The notes beneath the pieces were generated by a model. It had not been told where the DNA came from and ran no database searches. It saw only the letters and a list, made by a program, of their open reading frames with translations. From Phenylobacterium sp. (GTDB taxonomy: Bacteria > Pseudomonadota > Alphaproteobacteria > Caulobacterales > Caulobacteraceae), in the NCBI RefSeq assembly GCF_004297125.1, contig NZ_SCVD01000019.1, forward strand, positions 124,001 through 188,000: a stretch of DNA of 64,000 bases, read 5' to 3'. Position numbers and translations under genes: made by a program. The first letter of the stretch is position 1. Each line of letters begins with the position of its first letter. This document shows positions 50,471 through 59,375 of the stretch, one piece after another.

Positions 50471-50962
50471 ATGCCGACGAAGCTCCCGAAATATGCCCAC
50501 TGGGTGGCCGAGCGCCGCTTCCTGGTGGACGCCGCCGCCATGCCCAAGCTGGACGAATCGAAGGCGCGCCGGATCGAGGACCTCTACATCGCCGACGGCC
50601 GGCTGCGCCTGCGGGCGATCACCCACGCCTCCGGCGAGCGGGAGTTCAAGCTGGCCAAGAAGTACGCGCCGGAGACGCCGCTGATCGGGCCGATGACCAA
50701 CCTCTACCTCGACGCCGACGAATATGCGGTGCTGTCGAAGCTGCCCGGCGCGCGGATTTCCAAGCGCCGGCACAAGGTGGGCGGCTTCGTCGTCGACGTG
50801 TTCGAGGGCCCGCTGGAAGGGCTGATCACCGCCGAGTGCGAGGCCACCAACCGGATGGCCGCCATGGCCGTCGAGATTCCGCCGTGGTGCGTGCGCGAGG
50901 TCACGACCGAGCTGGCCTACACCGGCGGGGCGCTGGCGCAGGCCCAGGCCGTTCCGGCGTAG
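50471..50962 (+). CDS. CYTH-like protein (triphosphate tunnel fold)
   Basis: The 163-residue product has the CYTH arrangement: VAERRFLV at the N-terminus, then IEDLYIADGRLRLRA, EREFKLAKKY and VDVFEGPLEGLITAECE. CYTH enzymes hydrolyse inorganic triphosphate or thiamine triphosphate or make cAMP. The usual ExExK opening is here VAERR, so the first Glu and the Lys are not conserved, which makes activity uncertain. The ATG at 50471 follows GAGGATTGAG. Confidence 0.75.
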   Translation: MPTKLPKYAHWVAERRFLVDAAAMPKLDESKARRIEDLYIADGRLRLRAITHASGEREFKLAKKYAPETPLIGPMTNLYLDADEYAVLSKLPGARISKRRHKVGGFVVDVFEGPLEGLITAECEATNRMAAMAVEIPPWCVREVTTELAYTGGALAQAQAVPA

Positions 50963-50965
50963 AGC

Positions 50966-51463
50966 CTAGCGGACCCCGCCCTCGGCCCCGGGGACGTTCG
51001 CGTTGGCCGGCCAGTGTTCGCGCTGGGTCGTGCCGTCGCCGGCGTCGGTGTGCAGGACGGTCTGGTCGACATCGGCGTCGACGTGATGCGGGTTCACCGC
51101 CGCGTCCTCGATCTCGTAGACCTCAACGTGGTTCGGATAGAACGCCACGTAGTTCGCAATCGCCGTCATGGCGGGGAAGGGCGTTTCGTAGGTCCAGACC
51201 GCGTTCTCCGCGAAATGACCGTCCATCAGCAGGGTGTAGTAGCTGGCGTCGCCCTTGTAGGGGCAGTGGGTGGAGTGGGTCGTGCGGGACATGTACTCCA
51301 TCGAGACGTCCTCCCGCGGGAAGTAGACGACCTGCGGATAGGTCGCTTCCTTGAGCACCAGGGCGTCGGCGCTGTCGGCGATCACGTGGCCCTGGAACCT
51401 GGCCCGCCAGCGCTTGGCCGCGGGGGTCACGGAGATCGGATGCTCGGGGCCGGGAATCTTCAT
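50966..51463 (-). CDS. DUF427 family protein
   Basis: The 165-residue product has HVIADSADALVLKEATYPQVVYFPRED and THCPYKGDASYYTL, the DUF427 (Tpr-like beta barrel) signature. Function unknown; often found in actinobacteria and proteobacteria. A GAGGAGGACG box precedes the ATG at 51463. It converges on the CYTH gene with a 3-bp gap. Confidence 0.9.
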   Translation of the reverse strand: MKIPGPEHPISVTPAAKRWRARFQGHVIADSADALVLKEATYPQVVYFPREDVSMEYMSRTTHSTHCPYKGDASYYTLLMDGHFAENAVWTYETPFPAMTAIANYVAFYPNHVEVYEIEDAAVNPHHVDADVDQTVLHTDAGDGTTQREHWPANANVPGAEGGVR

Positions 51464-51673
51464 GGGGACGTCCTCCTCGCAGGAGTGAACGCGCTGCGGG
51501 CGTTCGGGCTGCGTGGGATATGGGGGCCGCATTTCATCGCGCCAGGGCCGCGATCGGGCGCGGGCTTGCTTGTGCTGGGCGAACCTAAGTGGTTTTGTGC
51601 CCTACGGAATACGCGTGGCGGGAACGGGGGCGTCGTCCGCACGCGAGCTTAGGGAAAGCGGAACCCTCTCCAA

Positions 51674-53479
51674 ATGATGATTATCCTGATCGGCATCGTG
51701 GTGACCCTGGTCACCGGGATTCCCGTGTTGATCCAGCTGCTGCGTCACCATCCGCGCGGCCTGATCATCCTGTTCTTCGCCGAGATGTGGGAGCGGTTCT
51801 CGTACTACGGGATGCGCGGCATCCTGATCTTCTACCTGACCCAGCACCTGCTGTTCGACGACAGCACGGCGGGCGCCCAGTACGGGTCCTACACCTCGCT
51901 CGTGTACCTCCTGCCGCTGATCGGGGGCCTGCTCGCCGACCGTTGGCTGGGCACCCGCAAGGCGGTGGCGTTCGGCGCCCTGCTGCTCGTCGCCGGGCAC
52001 GGCATGATGGCCGTGGAAGGCACGCCCGCGCGGCAGACGCTGGTCTACGCCGGCCAAAGCTACGAGGTCGCCATCGAGGGGCGCATGGAACAGCGCCAGG
52101 TCCGCGTGATGGTGGGCGGCCAGCCGCACGAGTTCGCGGCGACCGCCGAGGGCGGCCTCGAGATCAAGAACATGGCGCCCGGCGGTCCGCTGCCGACCGT
52201 GATGCCGAAGGGCTCCTACGAGCTGAAGAAGGTGGTCGACCCGTTCGGCAAGAACGCGTTCTACCTGGCGGTCTCGCTGATCATCATGGGCGTCGGCTTC
52301 CTGAAGCCCAACATCTCGACCATCGTGGGCCAGCTCTACCCCACCGGCGACCCCCGGCGGGATTCCGGCTTCACCCTCTACTACTACGGCATCAATCTCG
52401 GGGCGTTCTGGGCCTCGGTGCTGTGCGGCTGGCTGGGGGCGGACTTCGGCTGGTGGGCGGGCTTCGGCCTCGCCGGCGTCGGGATGGCGGCCGGCTTCGT
52501 CGTCTTCGTGCTGGGCAAGAAGCACCTGCTGGGCAAGGGCGAACCGCCGAACCCGGAACTGCTCTCGCGCAAGATCGCCGGACCGATCACCCGCGAATGG
52601 CTGATCTACCTGGGCGGCGTGCTGGGCGTGATCCCGGTGTGGGTCCTGGTGCAGAGCAACCAGCTGGTCGGCTGGGCGCTGGGGATCTCGATCATCGCGG
52701 CCCTGGCCTTCATCCTCTTCTTTCTCATCACCCAGTGCGACAAGGTCGAGCGCGAGCGGATGATGCTGGCCATGGTGCTGGTGTTCGGTTCGGTGGTGTT
52801 CTTCACCCTGTTCGAACAGGCCGGCACGTCGCTGAACCTGTTCGCCGCGCGCAACGTCGACCTTATGGGGATCGACGCCGCTCAGACGCAGTCGTTCAAC
52901 GCCGGCTTCATCCTGATCTTCGCGCCGATCTTCGCGGCGATGTGGACCTATCTGGGGGCGCGGCGACGAATGCCGAACCCGACCCTGACCTTCGGCTATG
53001 GCCTGCTGCAGGTGGGCCTGGGCTTCCTGGTGGTGGTTTGGACGCAAGGGCTGGCGGTCGAATACAAGATGCCGCTCTACATGCTGGGCCTGCTCTACAT
53101 GCTGCACACGACCGGCGAGCTCTTCCTGTCGCCGGTGGGCCTGTCGCAGATCACCAAGCTCAGCGTCGCCAGGGTGGTGTCGTTCATGATGGCGGTCTGG
53201 TTCCTGGCCTCCTCCATCGCCCAGTTCGTCGGCGGCAGGATCGCCGGCCTGATGGGCGCCGAGACTGTGGGCGGCCAGGTGCTGGATTCCTCGCTGGCCT
53301 TCGCGACGTCCATGGACGGCTTCAACAAGCTGGGCTGGGCCGGCGTGACCTGTGGCGTGGTGTTCGTGGGGCTCAGCTTCCTGATCAAGGGCTGGGCGCA
53401 CGGCGCGGACCAGCCGCCGGTCGAGCCGGCGCTGATCACGCCCACCGTGGACGGCGAGCAGCAGGCGGCGCGGATCTAG
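51674..53479 (+). CDS. POT family proton-peptide symporter
   Basis: The 601-residue product has the POT signature ExxER variant AEMWERFSYYGMRG in helix I-II and FMMAVWFLASSIAQFVGG near the end. About 12-14 helices are present. Residues ~117-190 form an extra, non-helical insertion in the loop after helix III, predicted to face the periplasm. POT proteins import di- and tripeptides with protons. Convergent with the first TonB-dependent receptor gene (5-bp gap). Confidence 0.9.
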   Translation: MMIILIGIVVTLVTGIPVLIQLLRHHPRGLIILFFAEMWERFSYYGMRGILIFYLTQHLLFDDSTAGAQYGSYTSLVYLLPLIGGLLADRWLGTRKAVAFGALLLVAGHGMMAVEGTPARQTLVYAGQSYEVAIEGRMEQRQVRVMVGGQPHEFAATAEGGLEIKNMAPGGPLPTVMPKGSYELKKVVDPFGKNAFYLAVSLIIMGVGFLKPNISTIVGQLYPTGDPRRDSGFTLYYYGINLGAFWASVLCGWLGADFGWWAGFGLAGVGMAAGFVVFVLGKKHLLGKGEPPNPELLSRKIAGPITREWLIYLGGVLGVIPVWVLVQSNQLVGWALGISIIAALAFILFFLITQCDKVERERMMLAMVLVFGSVVFFTLFEQAGTSLNLFAARNVDLMGIDAAQTQSFNAGFILIFAPIFAAMWTYLGARRRMPNPTLTFGYGLLQVGLGFLVVVWTQGLAVEYKMPLYMLGLLYMLHTTGELFLSPVGLSQITKLSVARVVSFMMAVWFLASSIAQFVGGRIAGLMGAETVGGQVLDSSLAFATSMDGFNKLGWAGVTCGVVFVGLSFLIKGWAHGADQPPVEPALITPTVDGEQQAARI

Positions 53480-53484
53480 AGGAC

Positions 53485-55482
53485 CTAACCGCCCAGGGTC
53501 TTGCGGATGCGGAAGTAGACCATCTGGCCCGGCGAGTACTCGCGGTCGTCCAGCGAGGGCGCGCCGCCGGCGTCGCGCGGCCCCGGATAGGTCAGGACCG
53601 TGCGCTTCAGGCCCCGCGCGGTGACGTTCGGCAGCTCCAGCCGCATGTTGACGTCCGGCCGCGGGCGATACTCGACGAACGGCCGAACGAAGGTCCGCAG
53701 CTTGGTCGTCCGCACCCGGTTGAAGCTGTAGGAGGTCTCGCGCCAGCCGCCGAAGCCGTCGACGCCGTAGGTCATCTTCCAGGCCGGGATGTCGTGTGTG
53801 TAGCTGGCCTCCCAGTCCACCGGCCGAAGCTCGGAGATCTCGCGGCTGCGGCCCGTGGTCGGGTCCTCGACGCTGGACCAGCTCTTGGTGACCTCGCCCT
53901 TCAGGGTCGCGCCGGGGAGGCCCAACCGGGCCAGCGGGAGGCTGAGCTGGAACGCCAGCTCGTCCTTGGTCCCGTCGCCGATGTTTTCCGGCCGGTCGAA
54001 CACATCGCCGTTCGGGGCGAAGACGGGTCCACGGTCGACCACGTCCTTCAGTTCGTAGTGGCGGAACGACAGGGTGGCCGAACCCGCACCCCAGAACCGG
54101 TGCTCGACGGCCGCCTCGCCGACCCAGGCCTGTTCCGGGTTCAGGTCGGGATTGCCGGCGGAGACGCCGCTGGAGTCGCTGAAGTTGGCGTCCGCGACGA
54201 AGTCGTCGAAGTCGAGCTGGCCCACCTCGCGCTCGACCCGCAGGCGCACCTGGGTCGAGGCCATCGGGACCCAGGTCACCGCCAGCCGCGGCTTCAGGTA
54301 GCGCAGGGTCTTGCCCAGCACGACGTCGCCCTCGGACGAGATGTCGGAGCTCTCGTAGCGGAGCGTGGCGTCCAGGGTCCATTGGTCGGTCGGCCGCCAG
54401 ACACCCTTGGCGAAGAGCTCCGTGCGGTCCTCCTGGACCTCGACGTCGGCGGCCGGCAGCAGGACGGGACGGCCGTTGGACGAGAGCCGCGTGGCGCTGT
54501 CCAGCTTGTTGACCGCGTACTCGCCGCCGGCCTCGAACGAGAGGCGGTCCGTGGCGCGGTGCTTCAGCACCGTCCGGCCGATGGTCTCGCTGGACTCCCG
54601 GCGGAGCGCGAAGGCGCTGGTGACGCCGTTGCTGAAGTCGGAGTCGATGGCCTGGTTGCGGGTCTGGCGCAGGCCCACGATCTCCAGGGTCGTCTTGTCG
54701 CCGAACCGGCGGGTGAACGTACCGCCGATCTCGGTGTCGTCGGTGCGGACGTGGTCGACGTTCTGCTCGAAGGTGGCGACCGGGCCCAGGACCTCGCTGT
54801 TGTCCTCGGCCTTGTACTTCTCGCTGAACAGCCGGCCGTTCAGGCGGGCCTTGCCGCCCAGGATCGGGGTCTCGTAGACGCCGGTGAGCTGGCCGTTCAG
54901 GCCGTCGCTCTCGGCGTCGATGCCGATGGGCGTGACGCGGCCGGTGGGCGAGATCCGTACGCCCCGGCCGTCGGCGTCGCCATCGTCGATGAAGCCGCCG
55001 CCCAGGAGGCCCAGCTCCCACTTGCGCGGGCCTATGTCGCCGGAGCCTTCCAGGCGCAGGCTGGGCATGTGGCGCCCGTCCCAGGAATTGTTGACGGCGG
55101 CCGCGGCCACGCCGCGGAAGCCGCCGCCGGGCTTGCGGATGATGTTGGCGATCACCGACTTGCCCTGCATGTCGACGCCCGGCGCGCCGCCACGGATCAG
55201 GTCGATGCGTTCGATGCGACTGGCCGGAATCCGGCGCAGCACCTGCTCCAGGTCCTCGGACTTGGTGGCCGGACGTTCGCCGTCAATCAGCACGTTGCCC
55301 GCCGACCCCTCGTAGCCGCGCACCTCGTCGCCGCTGTCGAGCGTGAACCCGGGGATGCGGGGGATCATCTCCGAGGCGTTGGCCGGCTGGAAGGCGGCGA
55401 AGAAGGAGGGCGGATAGCTGATCACCCCCTGTTGCGGCGCAGCCGCCAGCGCCGCCTGCGCGAGGACGTGGGCAATCAGCAT
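53485..55482 (-). CDS. TonB-dependent receptor 1
   Basis: The 665-residue product has a short signal peptide (MLIAHVLAQAALAAA), a plug domain (GYEGSAGNVLIDGERPATKSE, IERIDLIRGGAPGVDMQG) and a long outer-membrane barrel ending YFRIRKTLGG. It is closely related to receptor 2 over its whole length. No typical TonB box is visible. It probably imports a siderophore, peptide or carbohydrate; the substrate is unknown. The start is preceded by the shared 33-nt element at 55533-55565. Confidence 0.9.
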   Translation of the reverse strand: MLIAHVLAQAALAAAPQQGVISYPPSFFAAFQPANASEMIPRIPGFTLDSGDEVRGYEGSAGNVLIDGERPATKSEDLEQVLRRIPASRIERIDLIRGGAPGVDMQGKSVIANIIRKPGGGFRGVAAAAVNNSWDGRHMPSLRLEGSGDIGPRKWELGLLGGGFIDDGDADGRGVRISPTGRVTPIGIDAESDGLNGQLTGVYETPILGGKARLNGRLFSEKYKAEDNSEVLGPVATFEQNVDHVRTDDTEIGGTFTRRFGDKTTLEIVGLRQTRNQAIDSDFSNGVTSAFALRRESSETIGRTVLKHRATDRLSFEAGGEYAVNKLDSATRLSSNGRPVLLPAADVEVQEDRTELFAKGVWRPTDQWTLDATLRYESSDISSEGDVVLGKTLRYLKPRLAVTWVPMASTQVRLRVEREVGQLDFDDFVADANFSDSSGVSAGNPDLNPEQAWVGEAAVEHRFWGAGSATLSFRHYELKDVVDRGPVFAPNGDVFDRPENIGDGTKDELAFQLSLPLARLGLPGATLKGEVTKSWSSVEDPTTGRSREISELRPVDWEASYTHDIPAWKMTYGVDGFGGWRETSYSFNRVRTTKLRTFVRPFVEYRPRPDVNMRLELPNVTARGLKRTVLTYPGPRDAGGAPSLDDREYSPGQMVYFRIRKTLGG

Positions 55483-55532
55483 GGCGGTCGTTCTCCCTTG
55501 GCCGGAGAACTGGCCCGTGGTCGTGCTTCGAC

Positions 55533-55565
55533 GCGAGTTAAATGGCCGTAAGGTGGATTAAATCG
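55533..55565 (-). promoter_or_regulatory. 33-nt conserved element upstream of receptor 1
   Basis: Identical over 33 nt to 57686-57718. Its plus-strand sequence begins GCGAGTTAAATGGCC and ends GGTGGATTAAATCG. Two ATTTAA/TTAAAT hexamers stand 20 bp apart (two helical turns), suggesting a dimeric regulator or a promoter. It lies 51 nt upstream of the receptor start. Confidence 0.6.
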
Positions 55566-55598
55566 CGGAAATCTTGCCGCTGATCAGATGCCTGCGCC

Positions 55599-57632
55599 TC
55601 ACCCGCCGAACGTGTGCCGGATCCGGAAGTAGATCGCGCGCCCCGGCGTCAGGTCGCGGTCGTCGGTGAAGTCGAGCTGAGCGGTGCTGCGCGGGCCGTC
55701 GTACTGCCGGGTGGCGATGCGGATGCCGCGCTCGCTCCAGTTCTGGACCTCGACGCGCAACACCGTCTGCGGCTGCAGGCGCTTCTCCACCCAGGTGTTG
55801 AAGTAGGCGTTATGGAGCTTCACGTCGGAGATGTAGTTGTAGCGGTACGAGGTCTGGGACCAGCCGGAATAGAGGTCCCATCCGGCGGCCAGGCCGTATT
55901 GCGGCAGGTCCTGGCTGAAGTGGACCTCCCATTCCAGCGGCCGCAGCTTGGAGATCGGCCGGCCGGTGAGCGTGGTCGGGTCGGTGACCTTTGACCAGCG
56001 CTTGTTCAGCTCGCCGCGCAGCAGGGCGCCTTTCCAGCCGAAGCGGTCGCCGGGCAGGTTGAAGGTCGCGATCAGTTCGTCCTTGGTCCCGTCGCCGATG
56101 TTGGTGGGCTGGTCGAAGACCTGGCCGCCGGGCAGGAACACCGGCCCGCGGTCGATGACGTCCTTCAGCTCGGAATGGCGGAAGGTGAGGGTGACAGCCC
56201 CGCTCTTCCAGAACCGCTGCTCGACGGCCGCCTCGGCCACCCAGGCCTGTTCGGGGTTGAGGTCGGGGTTGCCGGCGCTGACGCCGGTGCCCGACGCGAA
56301 GTCGGAACCCGCCACGAAGTCGTCGAAGTCGAGCTGGCCGACCACGCGTTCGACCCGCGCGCGGATCTGGGTGTCGGGGCGGGCGTCCCAGCTCACCGCC
56401 ACCCGCGGCTTCAGGAACTGCAGCTTCTTCTCCAGCAGCACGTCGCCGTCGGACGAGATCTTGGAGGCCTCGAAGCGCACGCTCGCGTCGACGGTCCAGG
56501 CGGCGGCGGGCCGCCAGATCGCCTTGCCGAAGGCTTCCCCGCGGGTCTCCTCCACCGTCACGTCGGCGGCGGGAATGGTCTGGGCGACGGCGTTCTCGAA
56601 AGCCTCGGAGTGGCTGTCCAGCTTGTTGACGGCGCCTTCGACGCCCGCCTCGAACGACAACCGGGGCGACCATTGGTGCTTCAGAACGCCCCGGCCGATG
56701 GTCTCGCTCACGTCGCGCCGGCTGCGGAACTCGCTGCTGTCACCGCTGCCGGCGCGGAAGAGATCGAAGGTGTGGTAGTCCTCGTCGGTCCGCAGCGCCA
56801 TCAGCTCCAGCTTGGTCCTGGCCCCGAAGTCGCGGTTGAAGCGCGCGCCCAGTTCGGTCTGGAACTGGTCGTAGGGATTGACGTCGTTGTCGGGCCTGCG
56901 ATCGACCGGCGTGGTGTAGGTGGTGGTCTCCTCGGTCTTCCAGCTATCCCAGAACAGGCGCGCGTTCAGCGAGATCCGGCCGCCCGCCAGCGGCTGGGAA
57001 TAGGCCCCCGAGAGGATCTGCTGCAGGCCGTCCTGCTCCGACTGGTGGCGCCCCTCGCGGAGGATCGTGCCGTCCGGCTTGAAGCGGACCCGCGGGCCGA
57101 ACTGTCCGCCGTCGTCGTTGCCGTAGCCGTAGCGGGCCAGGGCCTCCCAGGTGCGGGTCCCGTCGCCGCCGGACAGCTCGAGGCGCATGCCGTGCATGTT
57201 GCGCCCGTCCCAGAGGTGGTTGTTGGCGACGGCGAAGAGCCCGCGGTATCCGCTCCCGCCCTTGCGGATCACGTTAGCGATCACCGTCTTGCCCTGCATG
57301 TCGATCCCGGGGGCGCCGCCGCGGATGACGTCGATGCGCTCGATCTGGCCGATCGGGATGCGGGTCAGGATCTGGTCGAGGCCGTCGGTCTTGCTGGCGG
57401 GGCGCTGGCCGTCGACCACCACGTTGCCCGCGGCGCCTTCGAAACCGCGCACCGTGTCGCCGGTGTCGAGCGTGAAGCCGGGGATGCGGGCCAGCATCTC
57501 GTAGGCGTTGGCGACCTGCTGGCCGGCGAAGAAGCCGGTGGGGTAGCTGATCACCCCCTGTTGCGGCGGCGCGACGGCGGCGGGCGGCGACGCGGCGGCG
57601 GCCGCCTGGGCCAGGACGTTGGCGATCAGCAT
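55599..57632 (-). CDS. TonB-dependent receptor 2
   Basis: The 677-residue product has signal MLIANVLAQAAAAAS, a plug (RGFEGAAGNVVVDGQRPASK, IERIDVIRGGAPGIDMQGK) and a barrel ending YFRIRHTFGG. It has the same plan as receptor 1, including QQGVISYP near the N-terminus, so they arose by tandem duplication. Substrate unknown. The start is preceded by its own copy of the 33-nt element. Confidence 0.9.
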   Translation of the reverse strand: MLIANVLAQAAAAASPPAAVAPPQQGVISYPTGFFAGQQVANAYEMLARIPGFTLDTGDTVRGFEGAAGNVVVDGQRPASKTDGLDQILTRIPIGQIERIDVIRGGAPGIDMQGKTVIANVIRKGGSGYRGLFAVANNHLWDGRNMHGMRLELSGGDGTRTWEALARYGYGNDDGGQFGPRVRFKPDGTILREGRHQSEQDGLQQILSGAYSQPLAGGRISLNARLFWDSWKTEETTTYTTPVDRRPDNDVNPYDQFQTELGARFNRDFGARTKLELMALRTDEDYHTFDLFRAGSGDSSEFRSRRDVSETIGRGVLKHQWSPRLSFEAGVEGAVNKLDSHSEAFENAVAQTIPAADVTVEETRGEAFGKAIWRPAAAWTVDASVRFEASKISSDGDVLLEKKLQFLKPRVAVSWDARPDTQIRARVERVVGQLDFDDFVAGSDFASGTGVSAGNPDLNPEQAWVAEAAVEQRFWKSGAVTLTFRHSELKDVIDRGPVFLPGGQVFDQPTNIGDGTKDELIATFNLPGDRFGWKGALLRGELNKRWSKVTDPTTLTGRPISKLRPLEWEVHFSQDLPQYGLAAGWDLYSGWSQTSYRYNYISDVKLHNAYFNTWVEKRLQPQTVLRVEVQNWSERGIRIATRQYDGPRSTAQLDFTDDRDLTPGRAIYFRIRHTFGG

Positions 57633-57685
57633 GAAGTCACTCCCCGGTACTCGCGGGCAGAACTGGCCCGGAGCTGCGGCGAGGA

Positions 57686-57718
57686 GCGAGTTAAATGGCC
57701 GTAAGGTGGATTAAATCG
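57686..57718 (-). promoter_or_regulatory. 33-nt conserved element upstream of receptor 2
   Basis: Exact copy of 55533-55565, at 54 nt from the start codon. Nearby AACTGGCCCG is also shared between the two upstream regions. Confidence 0.6.
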
Positions 57719-57738
57719 GGGACAGGATTTGCGCGCTC

Positions 57739-57891
57739 AGCTCCTCCCCTGCGAAGCGGGGGAGGTGGATCGGCGCCACCGGCGACGAGACGGAGGGGGC
57801 GTCAGGCGGCAAATGCCGAGCTTCCGGCCTCGCGCCCCCTCCGTCAGCTTCGCTGACACCTCCCCCGTCCTCTTTGGGACGGGGGAGGAGC
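57739..57891. repeat. Inverted pair of REP-like units with 31-nt spacer
   Basis: The first unit, with CTCCTCCCCTGCGAAGCGGGG, ends in GACGGAGGGGGCG at 57789-57801. A 31-nt spacer follows. The second unit begins CGCCCCCTCCGTC at 57833-57845 and ends GACGGGGGAGGAGC. This is the empty form of the arrangement that holds the DUF559 gene at 45019-45560. Confidence 0.87.
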
Positions 57892-57899
57892 AATCGCTG

Positions 57900-59330
57900 C
57901 TAGACCGCCGTGCCGCCGACGGTGAGGCCGGTGATCTTCAGCGAGGGCTGGCCGACGCCCACCGGCACGCTCTGGCCGGACTTGCCGCAGACGCCGACGC
58001 CGGGGTCGAAGTCGAAGTCGTCGCCGATCATGGTCACCCGGGTCAGGGCCGAAGGACCGTCCCCGATCAGGGTGGCGCCTTTCACCGGCACGGTGATCTT
58101 GCCGTCTTCGATCAGGTAGGCCTCGGTGCATTGGAAGACGAACTTGCCGTTGGTGATGTCCACCTGGCCGCCGCCGAAGTTGGCGCAATAGAGGCCGCGC
58201 TTGGTCGAGGCGATCATCTCGGCCTGCGAACAGTCGCCCCCGAGCATGGCGGTATTGGTCATCCGCGGCATGGGCATGTGGGCGTAGGACTGGCGCCGCG
58301 CGTTGCCGGTGGGCGCCATGCCCATCAGCCGCGCGCTCATCCGGTCGTGCATATAGCCGACCAGGATGCCGTCCTCGATCAGGACGGTGCGCTCGGTGGG
58401 CGTGCCCTCGTCGTCGACGGTCAGCGAGCCGCGCCGGCCCAGGATCGTGCCGTCGTCGAATACCGTGACGCCGGGGGCGGCCACCCGCTCGCCGATGCGG
58501 CCCGAGAAGGCCGAGGTGCCCTTGCGGTTGAAGTCGCCCTCCAGGCCGTGGCCGACCGCCTCGTGCAGCAGCACGCCGTTCCAGCCAGGCCCCAGCACCA
58601 CGTCCATTTCGCCGGCGGGGCAGGGGACGGCGTCGAGGTTGACGAGCGCCTGGCGCAGCGCCTCGTCCACCTGGGCCTGCCACTTGTCGGGGGTGATCCA
58701 GGCCTCGAACCCGGCGCGGCCGCCGGCCCCGGTGTAGCCGTTCTCGCGCTTGCCATCCCGCTCGACGGTGACCTGGACGTTGATCCGGCTGAGCGGGCGG
58801 ACGTCGCGGATCAGTCGGCCGTCGGCGCGCAGGATCTCCACGATGCGGCGCTCGCCGGCGATGGAGGCCATCACCTGGACGATGCGCGGGTCGCGGGCGC
58901 GGGCCCAGGCGTCGATCTCCTGCAGCAGGGCGACCTTGTCGGAGAAGTCGGGGGAGGAGAGCGGGTTCTCCTCGCCGTAAAGCTTGGCGTTGGTGGCTCG
59001 CGGCGCCTCGGCCGCCGTTCCGGCGTACCCGCGCTTGGCCAAACGCGCCGAGTCGGCGGCGCGACGGATCGCCGCTTCCGAGATCTCGGAGGCGTGGGCG
59101 TAGCCGGCGGTCTCGCCCGCCACGACCCGCAGGCCGAAGCCCTCGGTGGCGTCATAGGCCGCCGACTTCAGCCGGCCGTCGTCGAACAGGAACGATTCGC
59201 TCTCGGAGCGCTCGACGAACAGCTCGCCGTCGTCGGCGCCGGCGAGGGCGTCGCCGAGGATTTCACGGGCGCGGTTCGGATCGACGCCGGCGGAGTCGAG
59301 GATCGAGGGAGCGGGGACGGGAGCGTTCAT
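57900..59330 (-). CDS. tldD: Metalloprotease TldD
   Basis: The 476-residue product has GVLLHEAVGHGLEGDFNRKGTSAFSG, whose HExxxH binds zinc, and LSRINVQVTVERDGKRENGYTG. It is the active subunit of the TldD/TldE dimer that processes small peptides and antibiotic precursors. Its partner is coded at 19960-21291. Upstream of the cytochrome oxidase operon, as in many alphaproteobacteria. Immediately downstream is a REP-like pair (57739-57891). Confidence 0.95.
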   Translation of the reverse strand: MNAPVPAPSILDSAGVDPNRAREILGDALAGADDGELFVERSESESFLFDDGRLKSAAYDATEGFGLRVVAGETAGYAHASEISEAAIRRAADSARLAKRGYAGTAAEAPRATNAKLYGEENPLSSPDFSDKVALLQEIDAWARARDPRIVQVMASIAGERRIVEILRADGRLIRDVRPLSRINVQVTVERDGKRENGYTGAGGRAGFEAWITPDKWQAQVDEALRQALVNLDAVPCPAGEMDVVLGPGWNGVLLHEAVGHGLEGDFNRKGTSAFSGRIGERVAAPGVTVFDDGTILGRRGSLTVDDEGTPTERTVLIEDGILVGYMHDRMSARLMGMAPTGNARRQSYAHMPMPRMTNTAMLGGDCSQAEMIASTKRGLYCANFGGGQVDITNGKFVFQCTEAYLIEDGKITVPVKGATLIGDGPSALTRVTMIGDDFDFDPGVGVCGKSGQSVPVGVGQPSLKITGLTVGGTAV

Positions 59331-59375
59331 CGGCCAAAGATAGGCATGCGAAGGGCGGGCGTCACCCGCGACGTG

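Noticed and set aside
51487-51505. GAACGC-N7-GCGTTC palindrome ahead of the DUF427 gene as a LexA box
   Set aside because: It is an inverted repeat, whereas the alphaproteobacterial LexA box is a direct repeat of GTTC; kept only as a possible weak hairpin.
51589-55551. A 1320-codon plus-strand frame covering the POT gene and the antisense of receptor 1
   Set aside because: It is out of frame with the POT gene, antisense to the receptor and of low-complexity composition.
55533-55565. CtrA binding site (TTAA-N7-TTAA) in the receptor element
   Set aside because: The two TTAA cores are 20 bp apart, not 11, so the CtrA consensus is not met.
55483-55598. Cobalamin or other riboswitch ahead of the TonB-dependent receptors
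   Set aside because: The leaders are only about 50-110 nt and no conserved B12-box-like sequence is visible; only the shared 33-nt element stands out.
13235-57899. CRISPR array among the repeated palindromes
   Set aside because: The repeats are inverted, of different families and not regularly spaced with unique spacers; no cas genes occur.
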